Assembly (NCBI RefSeq): GCF_042885655.1
Contig: NZ_JBHVRO010000005.1
Span: forward strand, 62,001-126,000
Reading direction: 5' to 3'
DNA: 64,000 bases
From: Psychrobacillus sp042885655
GTDB taxonomy: Bacteria > Bacillota > Bacilli > Bacillales_A > Planococcaceae
Below are positions 1 to 6,884 of this stretch, in pieces. Position numbers and translations under genes: made by a program. The notes beneath the pieces are model-generated. The model ran no database searches. It saw only the letters and a list, made by a program, of their open reading frames with translations, and was not told where the DNA came from. Position 1 is the stretch's first letter; each line of letters starts with the position of its first letter.

Positions 1-79
1 AATGAAATATTAATAGATATAGCTACATTTGCAATAAATGTTTTTAAAAGAGAGAAAAATTTATATGAATTTTTTGCGA

Positions 80-605
80 TGAACGGGTTGATTTCCGCTG
101 CAGGCAGACGCTTTCTTACCACTAGTCAAGAGTTTCTATAAAAATCAAATTAAAGATAGTGATTCATTCAACGAGTTGTTGATTTCGGTGCAGAAGACAT
201 CTGCTATTCCCGTAGGAGTCGAGCTCCAGCACTCCAAGCAACAATGGACACTAAACAAATGGACTTATCAATAATCACCTTTAAAATTAATTACTTTATT
301 AGGGTTTTCTCTTTCTAATTTGCATGCCAAACTTGCTAATTCCCTAGGAATCGCCGCCTTCCGCTCCAATCAATGAACCGAGGCATTTTCTTTTGCTTAT
401 CTATTGGGCAAGCAGACAGAGAGAAAAATAGGGAGTATCGATTAATAAAATAGCGAAGCCGCAGACGAAATTATATCTTCGTCCGCATTTAATCAAGAGG
501 GCGAGGGACAAACATCCACCACAATATTAACGAAAAAATGGATCGTGAAGTGAAGAAGTCAATTCACGATCCATTACTCAGATGGTAATGATCTAGCAAG
601 ATCAT
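80..605 (-). repeat. Composite interspersed repeat, copy 1 (degenerate)
   Basis: This stretch aligns, in reverse complement, with positions 4487-5045. The shared blocks appear in the same order: a block ending near 175 (inverse of the 4965-5045 region), the CTATTCCC-AGGAGTCGAGCTCC core near 205-227, a TTTTGCTTAT block near 390, the AGAGGGCGA-GGACAAACAT block at 516-535, and a 37-nt hairpin at 538-574. The central GC-rich core is partly deleted here. It occupies most of the gene-free region downstream of dapA; I see no coding potential in positions 1-637. Confidence 0.8.
538..574. repeat. 37-nt hairpin, copy 1
   Basis: The outer stem pairs ATGGATCGTGAA with TTCACGATCCAT, and a mismatch then leads to an inner TGA/TCA. 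It is the positional equivalent of the hairpin at 4521-4557. Six outer base pairs differ between the copies, and every one stays complementary. No U-run follows, so it is not a simple intrinsic terminator. Confidence 0.8.
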
Positions 606-637
606 AACTGCCCCAGCTACGTATACTTTCTTGTTTA

Positions 638-671
638 TAAAAAAAAGACTGAAAAGTGCCTCAGTCTTTTA
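638..671 (-). terminator. Terminator of the dpa-asd-dapA operon
   Basis: On the minus strand the stem AAAAGACTGA/TCAGTCTTTT is followed by a run of Ts, a few bases after the dapA stop codon. This is a typical rho-independent terminator. Confidence 0.9.
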
Positions 672-675
672 ACGC

Positions 676-1557
676 TTATTTTTTTTGTAAGAATTCATCC
701 CATATTCGATCAAAATTTATCTTTTCCTCATCCGTCATTTCTACTAACGGAAGACGTAAAGAACCTACCCCAACTCCAACTTTCGAAAGCGCATATTTTA
801 CAACTACTGGATTAGGATGTTGAAATAATCCTTTAATAACTGGTAAGATTTGTTGATGAATTCTTGCTGCTTTCACATGATCCCCATCATGGAACGCATG
901 AATCATTTCTTGCATATCTTTTCCGATGATATGGGAAGCAACTGAGATTATTCCAGTTCCCCCAATAGCTAATAAAGGTAAGGTTAAAGAATCGTCCCCG
1001 CTATATACGAGAAAATCTTCTTCCGTATTTGCTAATATTTTAGTCATTTGATCCAAATTGCCACTTGCCTCTTTCACAATCTGAATAGAAGGAATTTTGC
1101 TTAATTCAACGATTGTTTCAGGCTCCAGATTTACAACAGATCTGCCTGGAATATTATATAACACAATTGGTAAAGTGGTTGCATTTGCAATTGCTTCAAA
1201 ATGGGCAACCATTCCTCGTTGGTTTGGCTTATTGTAGTATGGTGTTACAATCATAATTGCATCTACGCCAAGTGCTTCCGCTTTTAAGGATAAATCAATA
1301 GAAGCAGCCGTATTATTGCTGCCTGTTCCCGCTATGACAGGAACTCTTTTGTTCACTTTTTCTACAACAAATTGGATTAATTCTAGTTTTTCAGAAGTAG
1401 ATAAAGTAGGAGATTCTCCCGTAGTTCCACATACAACAAGAGAATCCGATCCACTCGAGAGTAAGTGTTCTATCAAATTTTCCGTTGCTGTGTAATCAAT
1501 GTCTCCATCTGATTTAAACGGAGTAACCATTGCTGTAGAAATATTACCTATATTCAT
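676..1557 (-). CDS. dapA: 4-hydroxy-tetrahydrodipicolinate synthase
   Basis: The enzyme condenses pyruvate with aspartate semialdehyde, the first committed step to diaminopimelate, lysine and dipicolinic acid; it is cytoplasmic. The 293-residue protein has the usual family length. It carries GTTGES (residues 44-49), the catalytic Tyr134 in YNIPGR and the Schiff-base Lys162 in VKEASG. It is the last gene of ylmC-dpaA-dpaB-asd-dapA. Its Shine-Dalgarno GAGGTG is formed by the last codons of asd, four bases upstream, so the two are translationally close. In Bacillus subtilis dapG lies between asd and dapA; it is missing here. Confidence 0.97.
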   Translation of the reverse strand: MNIGNISTAMVTPFKSDGDIDYTATENLIEHLLSSGSDSLVVCGTTGESPTLSTSEKLELIQFVVEKVNKRVPVIAGTGSNNTAASIDLSLKAEALGVDAIMIVTPYYNKPNQRGMVAHFEAIANATTLPIVLYNIPGRSVVNLEPETIVELSKIPSIQIVKEASGNLDQMTKILANTEEDFLVYSGDDSLTLPLLAIGGTGIISVASHIIGKDMQEMIHAFHDGDHVKAARIHQQILPVIKGLFQHPNPVVVKYALSKVGVGVGSLRLPLVEMTDEEKINFDRIWDEFLQKK

Positions 1558-1561
1558 GTTG

Positions 1562-2608
1562 TTACACCTCTTTTAGTATTCCTTCTTCAATTAAAGCCTC
1601 TGCAATTTGAATCGAGTTTAATGCTGCACCTTTTAGAAGGTTATCAGATACAATCCACATATGGAAGCCTTTACTGTTTGAAGGATCTTTTCTAATTCTA
1701 CCAACAAATACATCATCTTTATCCTCTGCAAAATAAGGCATTGGATATTGCTGCTGTTCCGGTTTGTCTTGAACTGTAATTCCTGATGAATTAGAAAGTA
1801 ATTCTTTTATATCATCTACTGAGACATCCTCTTTATCTACTTCTAGATAAACTGATTCTGAATGACCTGTAACAACTGGCACTCGGACGCAGGTAGCAGC
1901 AACTGCAAGCTCAGGCATTGACATGATTTTCTTCGTTTCATTCATCATTTTATGTTCTTCAAATGTGAATCCATCCTCATCAAATACATCAATTTGGGGG
2001 ATAACATTTCCTGCAATTGGGTAATGTTTTTCATCACTTTTTACAGGTAAAATACTAGGGTTTGGATTCTTCTCAGTGATATTAGTACTTTGTAATGTAA
2101 GTTCATTTATAGCTGCAGCTCCTGCACCCGACACAGCTTGATAGGTAGAAACGATTACTTTCGTTAATCCGAATTGCTGCTTAATCGGTTCCAATGCACA
2201 AACCATCTGAATAGTAGAACAATTTGGGTTAGCAATTATTCCTGACTGCTCATGTAATGCTTGTTTGTTCACTTCCGGTACAACTAGTGGAACATCTTTA
2301 TCCATACGAAAAGCACTCGTATTATCAATTACAATAGCACCTCTACTACTTGCTTCTTTTGCAAGTGCTTTAGAAATAGAACCACCTGCTGAGAAAAATG
2401 CTACGTCCACCCCTTGAAAAGATTCAGGTGTTGCCTCTTCAACTACATATGTTAATCTACTTACTTCTACTTGCTTACCTGCTGAATTCTTTGAAGCTAG
2501 TAGCTTTAATGTTGTATATGGGAAATTTCTTTCAACTAATTTTTCAATAATCTTTTGACCAACTGCACCTGTTGCGCCAACTATTGCTACCGTAAAACCT
2601 TGTGACAT
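1562..2608 (-). CDS. asd: Aspartate-semialdehyde dehydrogenase
   Basis: It reduces aspartyl phosphate to aspartate semialdehyde with NADPH, which feeds DapA directly. The 348-residue protein starts with a Rossmann GATGAVG motif (residues 11-17) and has the catalytic Cys130 in PNCSTIQ. The ATG is preceded by AGGAGAG at good spacing. An 81-bp gap separates it from dpaB, so an internal promoter for vegetative asd-dapA expression is possible; none was identified. Confidence 0.97.
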   Translation of the reverse strand: MSQGFTVAIVGATGAVGQKIIEKLVERNFPYTTLKLLASKNSAGKQVEVSRLTYVVEEATPESFQGVDVAFFSAGGSISKALAKEASSRGAIVIDNTSAFRMDKDVPLVVPEVNKQALHEQSGIIANPNCSTIQMVCALEPIKQQFGLTKVIVSTYQAVSGAGAAAINELTLQSTNITEKNPNPSILPVKSDEKHYPIAGNVIPQIDVFDEDGFTFEEHKMMNETKKIMSMPELAVAATCVRVPVVTGHSESVYLEVDKEDVSVDDIKELLSNSSGITVQDKPEQQQYPMPYFAEDKDDVFVGRIRKDPSNSKGFHMWIVSDNLLKGAALNSIQIAEALIEEGILKEV

Positions 2609-2689
2609 TTAAAGCTCTCCTCTCAATTCAAAACATATTGGCGATATTGTATCATATATTACATGAAAATACATTATCTTTAATATTTA

Positions 2690-3274
2690 TTATTGATAAC
2701 TTATGAGTATTGGCTGCATTTGTTTAGATTGAATAGCATGTTCTACTGTAGGAATTATCTTTGTAAAGTCTGCGATTAATGAATTCGGTTTTTTGTGAGG
2801 ATTGTCTTGACCAAAGGGGATAAAATAAATGTTTTTGGTAGATAGGAGTTTCATAATATTCATACCATTTAAACCTAGTGCATCGTTTGTTGAGATACCA
2901 AGTACAACTGGCTTACCATTTCGTAAGGTGGCTTTTGCAGCCATTAATACAGGAGAATCTGTTTGAGCATTTGCTAGCTTGCTAATTGAATTTCCTGTCA
3001 TCGGTGCAATGACCATGCAGTCTAGTGGATTGGTTGGTCCAAAAGGTTCTGCTTCTACAATTTTCGAGACAACTTTGCTCCCACTCGAAGCTTCAATTCT
3101 TTCAATCCATTCTTCACCAGTTCCGAATCGTGTTGCAGCAGTTAAAACAGAGTACGTAATTATCGGAACTACAGTAGCACCTCTATCAGTAAACTGTCTA
3201 ATCATTGGAATTACTTCCTCATACGTACAGTGAGAAGCGGTAATTCCAAGACCTATTCGAAGACCATTTAACAC
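2690..3274 (-). CDS. dpaB: Dipicolinate synthase subunit B
   Basis: This flavoprotein-like subunit (SpoVFB) works with DpaA in the mother cell to make dipicolinic acid for the spore core. The 194-residue length matches the family, and the conserved APMTGNSISKLAN segment lies around residues 90-103. The GTG start overlaps the dpaA stop by one base (TAGTG), with GAGGAGG just upstream, which indicates translational coupling to dpaA. The gene order is the same as the B. subtilis spoVF operon. Confidence 0.95.
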   Translation of the reverse strand: MLNGLRIGLGITASHCTYEEVIPMIRQFTDRGATVVPIITYSVLTAATRFGTGEEWIERIEASSGSKVVSKIVEAEPFGPTNPLDCMVIAPMTGNSISKLANAQTDSPVLMAAKATLRNGKPVVLGISTNDALGLNGMNIMKLLSTKNIYFIPFGQDNPHKKPNSLIADFTKIIPTVEHAIQSKQMQPILISYQ

Positions 3275-4062
3275 TATTTTTCCTCCTCCAATACAGACAA
3301 TTGAGTTTGAACCGACCTGGCTATTAAATATCCCGCATCTTGCGGAAAAAACATTCCAGGTAAACTTGTTGGATTTACATAATTAATTGGGATATTATCC
3401 TCATTATTTATAAGACATCCCGGCTTAGAAGCAAGATCGAATACTTTTATGAAACAGGAAGCATCTGTATTAATTAGCCATTTAGAAGGTATTGTATTAA
3501 TTAGATAAGTTGACTGTTCTTCTGACTTTTGAATAATATTGTCTAATGTTTCAATTTGATAACCATAGCTTTTTGCTTCAAACAGCTGATGCTCAGATCT
3601 TACAGATATAATCACTTTCGCCCCAAGGTGATGAAGTGCATATGCTAGTCTCTTCCCTACTCTTCCATATCCGGTAATGATAAATTGTTTATTGTACAAA
3701 GACCTTTTTTCATTCAAATAAAAGTAGTTAATAAACCCTTCCGCAGTAAGATTTGCATTATCCCAAATCCACTGCTCATCCTCTAGATAATAAAACACTT
3801 TTCGTTCTCGAGACTCAAATTCTTCAAATTTCTTTCCAATAAAAAGAACTTCACATGATTTTGGTAATGTAAAAGGATGCTCCATCATCATTGCTTGAAT
3901 TGGAAAAAACATTACATGTGGCTGGAACTCATGAATATCCTGCACTAATTTTTCGTTCCATACCATTGTTGAAAATAATTTAACTTCAAGATTGGAGGAT
4001 AATTCCTCCTGCAAATACAGTAATCTATCATCCGTTCCGATTATGGCACATTTTTTGTTCAT
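3274..4062 (-). CDS. dpaA: Dipicolinate synthase subunit A
   Basis: This is the NAD(P)-binding subunit (SpoVFA) of dipicolinic acid synthase. The 262-residue protein has an N-terminal ~115-residue domain and a Rossmann dehydrogenase domain with GYGRVGKRLA at residues 131-140. Its start overlaps the upstream ylmC-like gene by four bases (ATGA), and its stop overlaps dpaB by one. The three genes therefore form one tightly coupled sporulation unit, presumably driven by a mother-cell sigma factor; no convincing sigma-K box was found. Confidence 0.95.
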   Translation of the reverse strand: MNKKCAIIGTDDRLLYLQEELSSNLEVKLFSTMVWNEKLVQDIHEFQPHVMFFPIQAMMMEHPFTLPKSCEVLFIGKKFEEFESRERKVFYYLEDEQWIWDNANLTAEGFINYFYLNEKRSLYNKQFIITGYGRVGKRLAYALHHLGAKVIISVRSEHQLFEAKSYGYQIETLDNIIQKSEEQSTYLINTIPSKWLINTDASCFIKVFDLASKPGCLINNEDNIPINYVNPTSLPGMFFPQDAGYLIARSVQTQLSVLEEEK

Positions 4063-4331
4063 GAGTAATCACTATTGTCATTAAAAGAATCAGTTTCATT
4101 AAACAAAATACGATCTTTCCCTATGAGAATAATTTCTTCCCAAGAGATAAATTCCTTTTTCTTGTTTGTTTTATTTACTTGAAAAAAAGAAGCTGACTTT
4201 TGATATACTTCAAAACCTTTAATTTTTCCACTGGATGGATCAAATAGTAACTCGGTATTGGCTAGTTTTCCATATCTAGCACCATCTTTAACTTGGATAA
4301 GCTCTTTTTCAGCAAGTTCCGAAAGTAACAA
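4059..4331 (-). CDS. YlmC/YmxH-family PRC-barrel sporulation protein
   Basis: A 90-residue PRC-barrel-like protein; the opening LSELAEKELIQVKDGARYG and the GKIKGFEV segment are typical of the YlmC/YmxH family. B. subtilis ymxH occupies the same place before spoVFA, which supports the call, though its biochemical role is unknown. The start appears to be TTG at 4331 behind GGAGGGGAAAGG. The gene overlaps dpaA by four bases. Confidence 0.85.
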   Translation of the reverse strand: MLLSELAEKELIQVKDGARYGKLANTELLFDPSSGKIKGFEVYQKSASFFQVNKTNKKKEFISWEEIILIGKDRILFNETDSFNDNSDYS

Positions 4332-4486
4332 CCTTTCCCCTCCCCAATATATATTTCTACTTATGTATATGCCTATTAGCTAAACAAAGTGAATCAGAAA
4401 AACAGTATGACGTGTACTAAACAAATAAGAAAATCACAAACACTCTTTTAGTGATCTTGGCTTCACTAATTCCTGACTGCTTTGGC

Positions 4487-5045
4487 CGAAACATTTGCTA
4501 AACTATTACCTGTGAATTTTGAGGAGTTGGAAGTGACTACGTCACTTCCAACTCCTCATTTTCGGTCATCTTGTGACGAATGTTTGTCCGTCGCCCTCTT
4601 AGAATGTGTGAAGACAGGATACGTTTGTTTTGGATAATGAGAGAAAAAATACTTGCCTAATCTTTTAAAAGCTTCCGAAGATACCATTTCGGAAGCCCTT
4701 CACTTCTTTATCGGTAGATACTATTTATTTTTTCTCTGATCCCTCTTGCCGTATGGATAAGCAAAAGAAAGTGCCAGTTCATTAATTCGACCCAGCATAT
4801 TGTCTTATCATTTGAACTGTTGATTGGAGTGCAGGAGCTCGACTCCTGCGGGAATAGCGTGAGCCTTGAGACCCCGCAGGTAGCGAAGCGAACGAGGAGG
4901 CTCAAGCCATGCCCGCGGAAAGCGAGCGCCGGAACGGAAAGCAACAACTCGTTGAATGGATTACTATCTTTAATTTGCTTTTTATAGAAATTACTCTTGA
5001 CTAGAGGTAAGAAAACGTCCGCCTGCAGCGGAGATCAATCTGTTC
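4487..5045 (+). repeat. Composite interspersed repeat, copy 2
   Basis: This is the fuller copy of the repeat found inverted at 80-605. It contains the 37-nt hairpin (4521-4557), the TTTGTCCGTCGCCCTCTT block, a GCAAAAGAAAGT block (also near 10114), and a GC-rich self-complementary core at about 4833-4935 (GACTCCTGCGGGAATAGCG ... CCGCGGAAAGCGAG). It ends in an AT-rich arm at about 4950-5045. Similar GC-rich cores are, from general knowledge, dispersed in many Bacillales genomes. The repeat fills the gene-free gap between ylmC and the TPP enzyme gene. Confidence 0.8.
4521..4557. repeat. 37-nt hairpin, copy 2
   Basis: A perfect 17-bp stem (GAGGAGTTGGAAGTGAC and its complement) with a three-base loop. 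Length and position match the hairpin at 538-574, and the central portion of the two is nearly identical. No U-run follows on either strand. Confidence 0.85.
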
Positions 5046-5079
5046 ATTACCTAAAATTTTTTATAATATATTGTCTTTT

Positions 5080-5114
5080 AAAAAACCCCTTTCCTATAGT
5101 GGAAAGGGGTTTTT
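5080..5114 (-). terminator. Terminator of the TPP-enzyme gene
   Basis: The AAAAACCCCTTTCC stem pairs with GGAAAGGGGTTTTT across a short loop, with T-runs on both strands. It lies 100 bases past the stop codon at 5214. Confidence 0.85.
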
Positions 5115-5213
5115 AAATTCTTTATTATTCGGAAAGCGAGTATCCTTTTCTAAACTTGTTTTTGTACTTTTTCCTATTTTTCATAAAGAGGAAAAGTGAT
5201 ATTTTCACTCGGT

Positions 5214-6851
5214 TTATTTCCCAAAAGATGACAAGAACTTTACACGATCGCCCATTGGAGGTACGTTGTTATCAATTAAAGCCACTTCTAAAATAGCAGG
5301 TCCATTGCAATTCATTAAGCTACTAACAACTTCTTGAGATAAATCTTCCATTCGATCGATTCTAAAACTCGGGATATTCATAGCTGTAGCCATTGCTGCA
5401 ATATCGATCGGTTCTTGTTCAAAAGATGGATGTGTACGCTTATATTGAAGAGAATGCCCGTGATATACCATTCCTAGACGCGCATTATTCATTACTACAA
5501 ATAATACAGGGATATTATATTCTTTGGCAGTTAGTATTTCCATCCCATGCATGAAGAAGCAACCATCTCCTGTAATAGCTACGGAAGGACGTTCGGGTTC
5601 AGCAAGTTTCGAACCTATTGCCGAGCCAATTCCACTACCCATTGCTCCAAAATGTACATTAATATCAAAGGTATTAGATTCTAGAACATTCATATGATGA
5701 ATGACATAAGCCATAAATTCACCAATATCAATTGAGTATCTAGTGGACTTCGGTAAATATTCTTGTAATTTGAATAATACATTTTTCGTGTTATATTCTT
5801 CGGTATTCCTGTTATCATCGTCCACTTTCTTTTGTGGTGTAACTTTCCTAGAGAAGTCATACGTTCTTAATTCTTCTATTAGATAATTTAAGCTTAATTG
5901 AATATCTCCTAAAACTGGGATATCAATTGGATATTTTCGATTGAACACCGTCTTATCAAAGTCCATTTGTACAGTAAAACGACCTTTCGTAAGATGTTCA
6001 TTATAGTTACTTGTTGCCGTTTCCCCTAAGCTTGATCCGACAATTAATAATGATTTAGCATCGCCTTCATTTATTAAATTGGATGCATTTTCATGTGCTG
6101 CAAAGCCGAATACTCCAGCTAGAAGAGGATGTTCGGTCGGAATTAGCCCTTTAGCTTGCGGTGTTGTAATAATTGGCCAATCCAGAATTTCTGCTAACTC
6201 GATTAACTGTTCAACAGAATTTCTAGCTCCTTGCCCTACAAGAATATAGCCGCTTTCTTTTTCTACTAGATTTTTAGCTACTTCTTTAATGATATTCAAA
6301 TTTGGAATTATTTCTTCTTTGTTTATGAATGAAGGTATTTCGGCTTGTCCACCATCTCCATGCTGAACATCAATCGGCATTGCAATATGCACAGGTCCTG
6401 GCACTCCAGACATCGCTATTTCAGTTGCCTTCACCACTTCATTTAGTAAATCTTTTGAATCTGTCACCGTTACACTATACTTTGTAACTGATTTAAATAT
6501 CGGGTCTGCATCCAGTTCTTGAGAAGCATTTAAACCCATGGTGCTTACAGGAACGCCACCCGTGAAAAATAGGATAGGCAAATGCTCACGCATTGCATTA
6601 GCTGCTCCTGTCACTAAATTTGTTCCACCAGGACCACTACTTCCTATACATACACTCATCTTGTTAGTATATTTAGCATAGGAAGCTGCCATATAAGATG
6701 CTGCTCCTTCATGTTTTGTAACAATTGGTGTGATCTCGGGCATATCATAAAGTTCATTAAAAAATGCATTTACGGAACCTGCTGGAATACCAAAAACATG
6801 TTTTACTCCAATACCTTTTAAATACTCTAAAACAGAACGAACAGCCTTCAT
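5214..6851 (-). CDS. Thiamine-pyrophosphate-dependent enzyme, acetolactate synthase-like
   Basis: A 545-residue protein with the three-domain architecture of the POX/acetohydroxyacid synthase family. The N-terminal pyrimidine-binding domain has the activating Glu48 in TKHEGA, followed by a central domain and a C-terminal diphosphate-binding domain with GDG (428-430) and NN (455-456). The substrate cannot be read from sequence: acetolactate synthase, a 2-oxoacid decarboxylase and oxalyl-CoA-type enzymes share this fold. No small regulatory subunit is adjacent. A strong GGAGGG precedes the ATG. It lies 33 bp downstream of, and on the same strand as, a GGDEF-EAL gene, so the two may be cotranscribed. 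Confidence 0.85.
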   Translation of the reverse strand: MKAVRSVLEYLKGIGVKHVFGIPAGSVNAFFNELYDMPEITPIVTKHEGAASYMAASYAKYTNKMSVCIGSSGPGGTNLVTGAANAMREHLPILFFTGGVPVSTMGLNASQELDADPIFKSVTKYSVTVTDSKDLLNEVVKATEIAMSGVPGPVHIAMPIDVQHGDGGQAEIPSFINKEEIIPNLNIIKEVAKNLVEKESGYILVGQGARNSVEQLIELAEILDWPIITTPQAKGLIPTEHPLLAGVFGFAAHENASNLINEGDAKSLLIVGSSLGETATSNYNEHLTKGRFTVQMDFDKTVFNRKYPIDIPVLGDIQLSLNYLIEELRTYDFSRKVTPQKKVDDDNRNTEEYNTKNVLFKLQEYLPKSTRYSIDIGEFMAYVIHHMNVLESNTFDINVHFGAMGSGIGSAIGSKLAEPERPSVAITGDGCFFMHGMEILTAKEYNIPVLFVVMNNARLGMVYHGHSLQYKRTHPSFEQEPIDIAAMATAMNIPSFRIDRMEDLSQEVVSSLMNCNGPAILEVALIDNNVPPMGDRVKFLSSFGK

Positions 6852-6884
6852 TTTATTCCCTCCATATATCTAACAATCAATTTA

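Noticed and set aside
4708..4947. 79-codon open frame on the minus strand
   Set aside because: It lies entirely within the GC-rich interspersed repeat, has no ribosome-binding site, and its translation follows the palindrome, not a protein pattern.
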